A DNA stretch of 64,000 bases from assembly GCF_024756275.1 (NCBI RefSeq), contig NZ_JANUGQ010000006.1:186001-250000 (forward strand). Direction: 5' to 3'. Below, piece by piece: positions 16,432-27,108 of the stretch. The translations under genes were made by a program, and so were the position numbers. The number at the start of each line of letters is the position of its first letter. The first letter of the stretch is position 1. Source of the DNA: Streptomyces pyxinae (GTDB taxonomy: Bacteria; Actinomycetota; Actinomycetes; Streptomycetales; Streptomycetaceae). The notes beneath the pieces are model-generated. The model did no database searches and was not told the origin of the DNA. It worked only from the letters and a program-made list of their open reading frames with translations.

Positions 16432-16515
16432 GGAGGTGAGTTGATGACTGTCGTAGAGGCCGCTGCCGTGTGCAGTGCCCGCCGGACCATCCTCACGTCC
16501 CGGGCCCCGGTCTGA
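16432..16515 (+). CDS. 23-residue leader ORF with strong Shine-Dalgarno
   Basis: ATG 16444 to TGA 16513-16515, preceded by GGAGGTGA at 16432-16439 (included in these coordinates), a near-perfect anti-SD match. The peptide starts MTVVEAAAV and ends TSRAPV; it is Arg/Ala-rich with no domain. It lies 48 bases upstream of the rsgA-like gene inside the transposon. A short efficiently translated ORF ahead of a ribosome-related cargo gene could act as a ribosome-stalling attenuator, but no alternative hairpins were modelled. Confidence 0.4.
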   Translation, partial: GGELMTVVEAAAVCSARRTILTSRAPV

Positions 16516-16562
16516 CCTGACGTTTCCGCCCCCGCCCGAGTCTGTCGGTCTGCGGGAGGCGA

Positions 16563-17705
16563 GTGCTTCGTGCCTATCGGGGTCCTTGTTCAAGGGTCTC
16601 TACGTTGTCTCAACCTTCCTTCAATCCCCTCCCATCACCGCACTCTCTGGCGGACTACGGCTGGGACGAGGCGTGCGAGCACGCCTTCGCCCCGCACCGG
16701 GCTGCCGGGCTGATTCCCGCCCGGATCGTGCGGGCCGAGCGTGGCCTGTGCCAGGCCGTCACCGACACCGGCCCGGCGCGCGCGGAGATTCCGGTCTCCG
16801 CCGGCACTGGCGATCCGCTCTCGGCGCCGTGCACGGGTGACTGGGCCGCTCTGCGCCCCGCCGCTGGTGGCCACGCGCCGGTGGTGGACTCGGTACTGGA
16901 ACGGCGCACCGTCCTGGTGCGCTCCACCGCCTCGCGAACCTCGCACGGCCATCTCCTGGCTGCCAACGTCGACACGGTCGTGGTGACCGCGTCCCTGGCC
17001 GCCCCGCTCAAGCACGGACGGATTGAGCGCATGCTCGCCCTGGCCTGGGAGAGCGGCGCGCAGCCGGTCGTGGTGCTCACCAAGGCCGACCAGTGCGCCG
17101 ACGCGCAACTGGCCGCGGCCGAGGTGGCCGAGGTGGCACCGGGTACGGATGTGCTGGTCACCAGCGCCCTGACCGGCCAGGGTCTGGACACACTGACGGC
17201 TGTTGCGGACGGCACCATCGTGCTGCTCGGCCCCTCCGGAGCAGGCAAGTCCACCCTGGGCAACCAGTTGCTGGGCGAGGACCGGCTGGCTACCGGCGCC
17301 GTGCGCGAGGCGGATGGCAAAGGCCGGCACACCACCGCGTGGCGGGAGCTGCTGCCGCTGCCCGGCGGCGGGGTTCTGCTGGACACCCCCGGTCTGCGCG
17401 CGATCGGCCTGCACGACGCCCAGGACGGACTGGAGCAGACCTTCGCTGATATCGAACGCCTCGCCCAGGACTGCCGGTTCACCGACTGCCGTCACGGACG
17501 CGAGCCGGGCTGCGCGGTCCTGGCCGCCATCGAGGCCGGCGATACTCCCCGGCGCCGTCTGGACAGCTACCACCGGCTGCTGCGGGAGAACGCCTACGCC
17601 GCCTCGCGCACCGACGCGCGGCTACGGAACGGACGTGAGGCCGCCAAGAAGGACATCGCGCAAAGACTGCGCGCCACCTACCAGTTCCGGGAGCGCCAGC
17701 TGTGA
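16563..17705 (+). CDS. rsgA: RsgA-like ribosome small-subunit-dependent GTPase (transposon cargo)
   Basis: Circularly permuted GTPase with an N-terminal OB fold (about 40-110: LIPARIVRAERGLCQAVT), then G4 LTKAD, G5 TSAL, G1 GPSGAGKST (about 223), G3 LLDTPGL (about 275) and a C-terminal zinc knuckle CRFTDCRHGREPGC. RsgA checks late 30S maturation and the decoding centre. About 380 residues, normal length. The GTG at 16563 has GGAGG only 3 bases upstream; the in-frame TTG at 16605 is the other likely start, since homology begins after it. The stop overlaps the next start (GTGA). Carriage on a transposon suggests a role in resistance or tolerance to a ribosome-targeting compound; this is inference. 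Confidence 0.88.
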   Translation: MLRAYRGPCSRVSTLSQPSFNPLPSPHSLADYGWDEACEHAFAPHRAAGLIPARIVRAERGLCQAVTDTGPARAEIPVSAGTGDPLSAPCTGDWAALRPAAGGHAPVVDSVLERRTVLVRSTASRTSHGHLLAANVDTVVVTASLAAPLKHGRIERMLALAWESGAQPVVVLTKADQCADAQLAAAEVAEVAPGTDVLVTSALTGQGLDTLTAVADGTIVLLGPSGAGKSTLGNQLLGEDRLATGAVREADGKGRHTTAWRELLPLPGGGVLLDTPGLRAIGLHDAQDGLEQTFADIERLAQDCRFTDCRHGREPGCAVLAAIEAGDTPRRRLDSYHRLLRENAYAASRTDARLRNGREAAKKDIAQRLRATYQFRERQL

Positions 17706-19018
17706 ACGCCACCAACACACCTGACCACACTCCTGGCACCGATCCGGTGACCGAGGCGTTCATCGCCCTGCACCACGGCCTACCCCGGCAGGGCCCCGGC
17801 TCGGACGCCACCACGCGCCGCCTGCTGGAGGCGGCCGGGCCACTGCCCGAGCGCCCTCGGGTGCTCGACGCGGGCTGCGGACCCGGCCGCTCCACCCTGC
17901 TGCTGGCCGAAGAAACCGGCGCGCACGTGACCGCGGTCGACCTGCACCAGCCCTTCCTGGACGGCCTCGCCGCCGAGGCGGCCCGCCGGGGCCTGGGCGA
18001 CCGGGTCACGGTCCTCAACCGCTCGATGGACCAGCTGCCCTTCCCCGATCACAGCTTCGACGTGATCTGGGCCGAAGGCTCGGTCTACACCGTCGGCTTC
18101 GACGTCGCCCTGCGCGCCTGGCACCGCCTGCTCGCACCGGGCGGTGTCCTCGTTGTCACCGAGATCGAATGGACCGTGCCCGAACCCGCCGGACCGGTGC
18201 GCGCGTACTGGGACGCGGCCTACCCGCTGCGTACCCACGCCGCGAACACTGACGCCGCGCAGGCCGCCGGCTACCGCCTCCGCGCGCACCGGCCGCTGCC
18301 GGAAAGCGACTGGTGGGACGAGTACTACACGCCGCTCGCCCAGCGGATCGCCGAAGCGGACCAGCACCAGCCCGGCAGGCCCGAGGCACTCGCGGCGCTG
18401 CGGGCAGAGATCACCATGCGGCGCGAACACGGCAGCGACTACGACTACGCCGCCTACCTCCTCCAGCCCCACGACCGCTCCCCTCGCACTCCCCAGAACG
18501 GAACCGCCATGACCACCTGGACCACCCGCCCCGAGACCGCCGAGGACATCACCGCCGTCCGCGACATCAACCTCGCCGCATTCCCCGCCGCCGAGGAGGC
18601 CGACCTCGTCGACGCCCTGCGCGCCGACCCGAAGGCATGGATCGACGGCCTGTCCATGGTCACCGAGGCCCCCGACGGCACCTTGGTCGGGCACGCCCTG
18701 CTCACCCGCTGCCACGTCGACGGCGCACCCGCCCTGGCCCTGGCCCCCTGCGCGGTACGGCCCTCGGCCCAGCGCACCGGCGCAGGCTCCGCCGCCATCC
18801 GCGCCGCCCTGGACGCCGCAAGGGCCATGGGAGAAAACCTCGTCCTCGTCCTCGGGCACACCGACTACTACCCGCGGTTCGGCTTCACCCCCGCCTCCCG
18901 CTTCGGCATCCGAGCCCCCTTCGAGGTACCCGACGAGGCCATGATGGCCATGGCCCTGGACGACACCCGCCCGGTCCCCACCGGCACCATCCAGTACCCT
19001 GCCGCGTTCGGCCTCTGA
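17702..19018 (+). CDS. Class I SAM methyltransferase fused to GNAT N-acetyltransferase
   Basis: 438-residue two-domain protein. Residues about 30-255 are a class I methyltransferase: VLDAGCGPGRSTLLLAEE (motif I) and LPFPDHSFDVIWAEGSVYTV. Residues about 270-438 are a GNAT acetyltransferase: TRPETAEDITAVRDINLAAF, acetyl-CoA-loop-like QRTGAGSAAIRAAL and YPRFGFTPASRFGI, as in YhbS-like enzymes. ATG 18509 opens the GNAT domain with a nearby GGAA, so it may also be made as a separate product; the joint looks like two genes that lost a stop between them. GTG 17702 overlaps the stop of the RsgA-like gene, so they are one operon. Substrates are unknown. Confidence 0.8.
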   Translation: MNATNTPDHTPGTDPVTEAFIALHHGLPRQGPGSDATTRRLLEAAGPLPERPRVLDAGCGPGRSTLLLAEETGAHVTAVDLHQPFLDGLAAEAARRGLGDRVTVLNRSMDQLPFPDHSFDVIWAEGSVYTVGFDVALRAWHRLLAPGGVLVVTEIEWTVPEPAGPVRAYWDAAYPLRTHAANTDAAQAAGYRLRAHRPLPESDWWDEYYTPLAQRIAEADQHQPGRPEALAALRAEITMRREHGSDYDYAAYLLQPHDRSPRTPQNGTAMTTWTTRPETAEDITAVRDINLAAFPAAEEADLVDALRADPKAWIDGLSMVTEAPDGTLVGHALLTRCHVDGAPALALAPCAVRPSAQRTGAGSAAIRAALDAARAMGENLVLVLGHTDYYPRFGFTPASRFGIRAPFEVPDEAMMAMALDDTRPVPTGTIQYPAAFGL

Positions 19019-19169
19019 TCCCTCCTGCGGCGCCCCGGAGGTAGGAGCCCCGGGGCGCCCCCCTGCGGACCGTGGCCGGGCTCACGTCCGGTTCACGATG
19101 GCGTCCGTGCTGGTCAACGAGTCCGGATCGGGGAAGGCCCGTTGCGACCTTCCTCGGCGTCGGCCCCGG

Positions 19170-22114
19170 TCAGCCGTTGTCGGTGGCGTGCTTGTCGCGC
19201 AGGGGCCGCAGGCCGCCGGGCAGGTCGGGAAGCTGGAAGGAATAGCGGCCCAGCACGTCAGCACGACCGCGTTGAGGACCAGGCCCAAGGCGCCGATCTG
19301 ATCCTCCATGCCGTCCTGGTAGCGCTGGTAAAGCTGTCCGGCCCGGCCGTGGAAAATCTTCCGGGCCAGGGCGTGGCGGCCTTCCTGGAGGTTGGCCTGC
19401 ACCTGATCTGGCGCCGGTAGCCGGGCTCATCGGCCAGACGCAGGATGTGCAGGGTCTTCGCGATCCGCCCGTAGTGCGCTATCGCGTCGCCGAGCGGGGT
19501 GGGGCGTCCGTCGCGCGACAGCATCCGGATCACGTCGTACGCGCGGACGGCTCCGGTGTGGATGGAGCCGATGATCCGCAGGATGTCCTCCCAGTGCCGC
19601 TCGATCCGGGCGAGGTCGACCCGGCCGCGGGCCGCGTCCTGGAAGGCGCCGTAGTCGGCGCTCCGGTCGATCCGCCACATCTTCTGGTCCGGCAGGTCCG
19701 CGAGCTGCGGGGCGTAGGCGAACCCGGCCAGGGTGAGCAGCCCGAACACGATGTCGCTGTACGAGGCGGTGTCGGTGACGATCATCTCCGGACGCTTGCC
19801 GCCGTCACGGTCGTAGAGGACGTCCAGCACGTACAGGGAATCGCGCGGGGTGCCGACCACGACCTTCCCGCCCAGACCCGCCGCCTGGTCGTTGATCATG
19901 TTGAGCCAGGTCGCGCCGCCCCGGCGCCCGAAGTACTTCGGGTTCGGCCGCGCGTACACGCTGGGGACGGGGACGACGAATCGCATCCCGTCCACCGAGG
20001 CGACCAGGCCCCCGCCCCACGTCTGCGCGAGACCGATGGACGCCTGGTGGTCGATGAGGGTCGCGTTCGCGGCCCGGTACGTTGCCGGCCGCAGATACGT
20101 CTGGTCAACGTGGGACAGCCTGCCGTGCTTCAGCGCGTCCGCGCCGCCCATCACCGGGGTGTAGCCGACGTTGCAGCCGTGGGCGACCAGCAGCGCGGCG
20201 ATCGTGACGTTCAGGTCCTTCAACCTCGCCTCGCCGCCGGTCACCGAGGTGAACGCGGCGTCGGCACCGGTCCAGGAGAACACCTCCAGCAACACCTCGG
20301 GCAGGTCCACCCGCGGCAGCATCGCGTTCACCGCAGCCCGCAGATCGAGCAGGGAGGCCGGTTCGGGCTCCGGCTCCAGGGCGGCGAAGTGCAGCCGGCC
20401 GTCGTCGTCGAAGACGATCTGCGCGTTGTCCGGGACCCGGCCGGCGACCTCCCGATAGGTGCCGTCCAGCAGCGCGGCCCGCGCCGCCAGATGCCCGCCC
20501 GCCTCCCCGGGCAGGTTCAGCGAGGCCAGCACGGTCGGCCGGGCCTGCTGCCACGCCTCACCGGCCAGCAGCTTCGCCCGCGGGTCGCCCCACTTCGAGG
20601 AGTTGCGGGCGAAGACCTGCTTGCTGCGCAGCATCCGGTGCAGCTGCTCCAGCACGCAGAACGTGTACGCCTTCCAGTCCACCGTGCCCGGCTCCAGATG
20701 TGGCGCCGACAGCACCAGGCGACGCCACGACCCGGTGAGCAGCCCCGTGTCCATCTCGGCAGGGCCGACCTTCTTGCGGCCCATCAGCTCCGGCAGCGAC
20801 AGCAGCGCGCCCAGTACGGCCTCGCCTTCCGGAGTGGCGTCGAAGTCCACCACGGTGACCAGCAGCTTCAGGAACGGGCGGACCGTGCCGAACCGGCCCA
20901 CCAGCATGGCCCGCCATGCCTCGTCGGCATCGGAGTCCAGCGGCGGGGTCAGCTCGAACAGCGCGGCGATCGCAGCGGCCAGCTCGTTGCGGGGCACCAC
21001 CTGCTCGACGGCCGCCCACATCGCCTCCAGGCTCTCCACCTTCGGCGGGGCGATCTCCCCGGTGTCGGTGTCGACCTGCTCGGAGGTGGTGTCGAACACG
21101 ACCTGGAAGGCGGTCGCCAGCTTCGCCGACGCCCGCTCCACCCGCGGCAGCGTCTTCAGCTTCTCCTTCGCGCTCTCGCGCTCCGCCTTCGCCAGCAGCT
21201 TCGTCGCGATCAGCACCTCCAGCAGGTCCAGCGCGTCATCCACCGCCCGCGACGTCAGGTAGACGGTGGTGGCCAGCAGCGTCGCCAGGCGGCGGGCGTC
21301 GGAGTGCCGGCGCAGCAGCGACGTCTTGCCGTCCACCCCGTACCGCGACAGCTCCGCCAACCTGCGCGGCGGTATCCCCGACACATCCACCGCGCCCATC
21401 CCGAGCGCGGCAATCTCCTCCGCCCGCTCCAAGGCCCTCTTCATCTGCGGGCCCGACACCCGCACCGGGCCCGGCGCAGCCGGTCCAGCTCCGAGACCCG
21501 CTCACCGGGCGGAATCGTCAGCAGGGAGTCCAGCACCGCCTGCTGCCCCACCCCGAGCATCCCGTACAGGTGTCCCACAGCCGCTGGTTCGCCGCCTCCC
21601 GCACCGAGGCCACCAGCCTCGTCAGCGTCGTGACCCCCGGCAGCAGCACCCGCCGCTCACGCAGCCACCCCACCGCCGCGTCGAACAACGCCTTCGGCCC
21701 CTCGCCAGTCGTCCAGGCCCGCGCGTCCACCCACTCCCGCAGCTCGCCCTCCGCCTCGGTGAACTCCCGGTACTCCAGCACCCGCCGCAGCTCGCGTACG
21801 TGCTCCAGCCGGGTGTTCTCCCGCTCGCCGTACGCCTTGAGCACCGGCGGGTCCCCGATGTCCAACTGCTCGGCGGGGTAGCCCACGACCTCCGGCGGCA
21901 CCTCGGCCGGGTCGTCCAGGAACACCCCGAGATACCGCGCGGTCGTGAGCTGGGCCGCAAACCCCAGGCGGTTGTGCGCCCGCCTCTTGGACTCGATCAG
22001 CTCCCGATCCGTGTCGTCCACGAAAAAGAACCGCTCCAACTCCGTACGGGGTAGCGCCCCGCGATACGCCGCGTACGCGGCAGCCTGCTCATCCGTCAAA
22101 GACTCGACCGGCAC
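19170..22114 (-). pseudogene. tnpA: Tn3-family transposase TnpA, frameshifted and internally deleted
   Basis: A GTG at 22114 with GGAGG 8 bases upstream starts PVESLTDEQAAAYAAYRG, the usual Tn3 TnpA N-terminus. Three single-base deletions break the frame: about 21577 (after QRLWDT), about 21475 (before RVSGPQMKRA) and about 19403 (after GYRRQI, where QANLQEGRHALARK resumes). Near 19262 about 35-40 conserved residues between GLVLNA and LGRYSFQLPDLPGG are missing. The middle frame (19404-21465) is long and well conserved with the DDE catalytic core. The two upstream shifts are in C runs, so read errors are possible; the internal deletion is not explained that way. Confidence 0.9.
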
Positions 22115-22201
22115 CCAGGACCTCCAAAACAGTCGATCAACACGACTGCCGAAGGTTCAGCCACCGCAGAAGCCCAGGTCAAAGCCCTCACAGAGGGCGG
22201 A

Positions 22202-22243
22202 AGGGCTTAGCGCCGGTTTCCGTTCCGATGTTCCTCGACCCCC
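22202..22243 (-). repeat. Right terminal inverted repeat (42 bp)
   Basis: Exact reverse complement of 15133-15174, ending in CCCCC at 22239-22243. It lies 88 bp beyond the tnpA start. Confidence 0.95.
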
Positions 22244-22248
22244 TATGT
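22244..22248 (+). repeat. Right target-site duplication TATGT
   Basis: TATGT adjoining the right inverted repeat, matching 15128-15132. Confidence 0.93.
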
Positions 22249-23452
22249 CGCCGGGGCCGTGACGGCTCGGGCCGGGGACGAGATGTCGGGGCCGGCGCTG
22301 ACGCCGGCGGAGTTCGCCCTGGCCGGATCGGCCGTCGACGCCGCCTCGCTGCTGGCGGGCATCACGGTCTCCGCCGCGGCCGGCGGGCCGGTGGTCGGGG
22401 TGCTCCTCGACCGTGCGGAACGGCCGGGCCGTCTGCTGGCCGGCGCCCTCCTCCTGTACGCGGTGGGCCTGGGCGCGGTCCTGGCGGGGCTCGGCCGCCT
22501 GCCGTTCGCCGTCACCCTCCTGGTCGCCGTGGTGGCGGGGCTGACGGGTCCGGCCCTCTCCGGGGGCTGGACGGCCCAGCTCCCCCGGGTGGTGGCGGGC
22601 GACCGGCTGCCCCGGGCGACCGCGCTGGACGCCATGACGTTCAGCGCCGCGAGTCTGGCCGGTCCGGCTCTCGCCGGCGGGGTGGCGGAACTGCTGGGGG
22701 CCCGGTCGGCCGTGGTGGTCTCCGTGGGGCTCATCGCCCTGGCGCTGCCCGCCGCGTGGCGGCTGCCCGCGCGTCCCGGCCGAGAGCGGGGCGCCCGCCC
22801 CACCGAGGCCGGGCGGGAACGGGGCGCCCGCCCGGCCTCGGTGGCCGGGGACCTCGCCGCCGGTCTGCGGGCCGTCGCCGGTCGGCCCTCCCTGGCCCGG
22901 GCGACCGCCACCTCGGTGGTCTGTTGTGTCGCCCAGGGCATGCTGACGGCCTGTCTCCCGCTTCTGGGGGAACGGGCCCTGGGCGGAGCCGGTCGCGGTG
23001 CGCTGCTGCTCTCCGGCCCGGCGGTCTCCGCGCTGCTGGCCGGCGCCGTGCTCGCCCGGTTTCCGCGCTCGGTCGCCCCCGACACCGTCATCTGGGCCGG
23101 AGCCGCCGTCCAGGCCGCCGCCCTGGCGCTGGCCGTGACGGGTCGGCCCACCGCGCTCGTCGCGGCCGTACTCCTGGCCGGGGCCGGGGAGGGCCCCCAG
23201 CTGGCCGCCCTGTTCGCGGTCCGTCACCGGGAGGCCCCGGACCGGCTGCGCGGCCAGATCTTCACCACCGGCGCCAGTATGAAGATCACCGGATTCGCCG
23301 TGGGGGCCTCAGTGGCCGGACCGGTCGCGGCCCGGTCCCTCCCGGGTGCCCTGGCGCTCGCGGCGGGGGTGGCGGGTCTCGCGGTTCTGGTCTTCTTCGC
23401 GATCCCGTCGGCGTCCGCCATTCGTCCGGCGGCCGGACCCACCGGCGACTGA
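22249..23452 (+). pseudogene. MFS transporter, 3' part split off by the Tn3 insertion
   Basis: About 400 residues of a major facilitator transporter: LAGSAVDAASLLAGITVSA, VVGVLLDRAERPGRLL (loop 2-3 motif) and about ten later helices to AVLVFFAIPSASAI. Read back through the TATGT duplication, it joins in frame to the ten-codon piece at 15101-15132, so the ancestral gene was intact apart from the insertion. Only the extreme N-terminus is displaced; translation could restart at GTG 22259 or ATG 22283 if the transposon supplies a promoter, and a functional protein is not excluded. It would be the export partner of the CGNR regulator. Confidence 0.85.
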
Positions 23453-23617
23453 GCCACTGCCCACCGGGACGCCCTCCGGGGCCGCCGTCCGGGCCGGATC
23501 ACTCCGGGGCTTGAGCTTCGGGGGCCGGGCTCTCTTTGCAAGGAATGGGTAAAGGGCCTGGATGAACCCACCCGCCCACCCCGGCAGTTGGCGAGGGCTT
23601 GACGCGGAGCGACGCAT

Positions 23618-23647
23618 TTGCCACGAACGGTGAAGAGGCTCTAACGT
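23618..23647 (+). promoter_or_regulatory. Promoter of the leader-HTH-uma2 unit
   Basis: -35 TTGCCA at 23618-23623, 18-bp spacer, -10 TAACGT at 23642-23647. The expected start is about 23654, the A of a short ORF's ATG. Confidence 0.5.
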
Positions 23648-23653
23648 GCCCGA

Positions 23654-23719
23654 ATGACGACAGCCCCCGAGGTGCGGCAACACCTTCGAGGGCCTGGCCG
23701 TCGAGATCGTCGAACCTGA
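23654..23719 (+). CDS. Leaderless 21-residue leader peptide containing a hairpin
   Basis: ATG 23654 to TGA 23717-23719, at the predicted transcription start. The peptide begins MTTAPEVRQHLRG and ends RRDRRT. Within it, 23663-23693 folds as a hairpin of about 11 bp (GGTG/CACC at the top, loop CGGCAA, with one bulge and one mismatch). The stop is 14 bases before the next ATG. Translation of the leader would open the hairpin, so it may couple or attenuate expression of the downstream gene. Coding status is uncertain. Confidence 0.4.
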   Translation: MTTAPEVRQHLRGPGRRDRRT

Positions 23720-23733
23720 AAGAAAGCGATCCC

Positions 23734-24588
23734 ATGGCTGAGAGCCAGCTTAGTGCCGCCGCGCACCCGCTCGCCAGTCCCGGCTACGGCAAACGGTCCG
23801 CGCCGGGCCAACGTCCCCGCTCGGCGGCGGACTTCGCGGAGCTTCCGCACCGTGAGCAGTACATCGCCGGATACATCGACCGGCTGCCGGACGGCTCCGA
23901 CATCGGCCACAAGACGCTGGCCTCGGTGCTGCCGCTCTACGGCCAGCAGGCGGTCAGTACGGCGCTGAACAACCTGGTCAGGGCCGGGTATCTGCGCCGG
24001 GGGCGGGAGCAGACGGACACCTCGGGCGGCCCGCGGTGGGTGACCCGGACCTGGTGGTCGCGGACCCCGCGCGACGACGCCTGGTGGGCGGCCTTCCAGC
24101 GCGGGGACGTCCCGGACGAGGACCGGCCGAAACGCACCACGCTCTCCCGGGCCTTCGTGCTGCTCGCCGCGCTGACCCGGGAGACCCCGGCACTGACCCT
24201 GTCGTCCGCCGACTGCACCCGGCTGGCGCCGCTGGTCACCGCGTGGTTCGACCGGGGCGCCGAGGAGCGCCAGGTCCGGTACGCCCTGACGACCGGGCTG
24301 CCGCCGGTGATCCACCACCCGTTCGCCCTGCTCCACCGGCGGCTGACCGACAAGATCCCGCCCGAGCGCATCCGCCCGGTCCGCCCGCCGCTCCGGGTGC
24401 TGGAATGCGCCCGCTGCGGCGACCCGGCCCGCCCCGAGGCGCTGCTCGACGGCGAATGCGGCCCCTGCCGGGGCCGGCCGGCCCCACCACCGTCCGCCCG
24501 CCTCCTCTCCCCCGCCCGCGTACGCGCCCACGCTGCCCGGGCCCGGGCAGCCGCGACCGGCCTGCCGCCGGAGCCGTGCCGTACGTGA
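23734..24588 (+). CDS. Helix-turn-helix (MarR-like) protein with C-terminal zinc knuckle
   Basis: 284 residues. The N-terminal part holds a winged-helix-like segment: LPHREQYIAGYIDRLPDGSD, KTLASVLPLYGQQAVSTALN and LVRAGYLRRGRE, then a basic middle. The C-terminus has CARCGDP and CGPCRGR, a four-cysteine zinc site. The start is ATG 23734 after AAGAAAGCG; in-frame codons further upstream lie in the leader. It shares a GTGA overlap with the Uma2 gene. Such proteins are annotated as MarR-like regulators; the target is unknown. Confidence 0.7.
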   Translation: MAESQLSAAAHPLASPGYGKRSAPGQRPRSAADFAELPHREQYIAGYIDRLPDGSDIGHKTLASVLPLYGQQAVSTALNNLVRAGYLRRGREQTDTSGGPRWVTRTWWSRTPRDDAWWAAFQRGDVPDEDRPKRTTLSRAFVLLAALTRETPALTLSSADCTRLAPLVTAWFDRGAEERQVRYALTTGLPPVIHHPFALLHRRLTDKIPPERIRPVRPPLRVLECARCGDPARPEALLDGECGPCRGRPAPPPSARLLSPARVRAHAARARAAATGLPPEPCRT

Positions 24589-25130
24589 TCACCGAGCACT
24601 TCGAGGAGCTGGCGCACGGCGCCCCCGAAACGGTGGAACTGGAGCTCATCGAGGGCCGGTTGCGGGAGAAACCGCCCCGGGACGGCGACCACGGCGCGAT
24701 TCTGCAGTGGCTGCTGCGACGGTGCCGGGAACAGCGGCCCGCACTCGGCCTGTTCCTGCTGCCAGGCCTGCGCGTCGGCACCGACCCGCCCTCCCGGCTC
24801 CGCCCGGACGGCTTTCTGGCGCCGCTCGGGCACTTCGCCGGCCGGCGTGAATGGCACCCGGCGGACGGCGGCCTCATGGCGGTGGAGGTCAGCTCGTTCC
24901 GCCCCGGCGACCCCCGCGACCGGCGGGCCAAGCGCCGCGCTTACGCCCGTGCGGGGGTGCCCGTCCAGGTGTTCGTCGACCGGCGAGGACGCCGGGTGGT
25001 CGTGCACAGCGACCCGGCGAGCGGCGACTACCGGCGGCGTACCAGCCACGCGTACGGCGCGAGTCTGCGGCTGCCGGACCCCGTGGGGGTCACGCTCGAC
25101 ACGGAAAGGCTGAAGAACTACGCCCGTTGA
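24585..25130 (+). CDS. Uma2 (DUF820) family putative endonuclease
   Basis: 181 residues of the Uma2 family, a PD-(D/E)XK-like nuclease fold that is abundant in Streptomyces. Visible: ELIEGRLREKP near the N-terminus, then RLRPDGFLAPLG giving the catalytic Asp, MAVEVSSFRPGDPRDRRAKR giving Glu and Lys, and AYARAGVPVQVFVDRRGR. The GTG at 24585 overlaps the stop of the upstream gene (GTGA); GTG 24576 is an alternative. Biological role unknown. Confidence 0.85.
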   Translation: MITEHFEELAHGAPETVELELIEGRLREKPPRDGDHGAILQWLLRRCREQRPALGLFLLPGLRVGTDPPSRLRPDGFLAPLGHFAGRREWHPADGGLMAVEVSSFRPGDPRDRRAKRRAYARAGVPVQVFVDRRGRRVVVHSDPASGDYRRRTSHAYGASLRLPDPVGVTLDTERLKNYAR

Positions 25131-25189
25131 CGCCCTCCCAGGGGGCCGGGCGGCAACAAGGGGGCAAGGAACCCCGGGCCGGGGAACGC

Positions 25190-25227
25190 CCGAGGGCGGC
25201 ACCCCTGGAGTGGGGTGCCGCCCTCGG
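25190..25227. terminator. Bidirectional hairpin terminator between uma2 and groEL
   Basis: Perfect 16-bp stem CCGAGGGCGGCACCCC (25190-25205) with its complement at 25212-25227 and a 6-base loop. It separates two convergent genes. There is no T tract, as is common in Streptomyces. Confidence 0.8.
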
Positions 25228-25326
25228 TGTACGGGTCGCGCGGCCGGGAGGGCACGCGATCCGGAGGACTCGCCGGTCCGGGAGTTCCGGAGGCCCGGAG
25301 ACCGGACCGGCAGTGATCCCGGAGGA

Positions 25327-27099
<1,773 letters not shown>

Positions 27100-27108
27100 C
27101 GCCAATGA

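Larger units (their letters stand above)
15133..22243 (+). mobile_element. Tn3-family transposon with RsgA and methyltransferase-acetyltransferase cargo
   Basis: 7,111-bp element bounded by 42-bp perfect terminal inverted repeats and flanked by TATGT. Contents from the left: recombination-site-like repeats, a tyrosine recombinase, a 23-codon leader ORF, an RsgA-like GTPase, a methyltransferase-GNAT fusion, and on the opposite strand a Tn3 transposase adjoining the right end. The transposase is broken, so the element can move only if helped in trans. The exact duplication and perfect ends point to a fairly recent insertion; alternatively the tnpA frameshifts could be partly sequencing errors. 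It has inactivated the MFS gene of a CGNR-MFS pair. Confidence 0.95.

Noticed and set aside
19447-21633. 728-codon plus-strand open frame opposite tnpA
   Set aside because: Gln/Arg/Pro-rich antisense shadow; the minus strand carries unmistakable Tn3 transposase sequence.
15133-22243. IS or composite transposon with flanking insertion sequences
   Set aside because: There is a single transposase and one pair of 42-bp ends; no flanking IS copies.
23505-23530. Rifamycin-associated element (GGGGCTTG...) near 23505
   Set aside because: Only half of the inverted repeat is present and it is far from helD.
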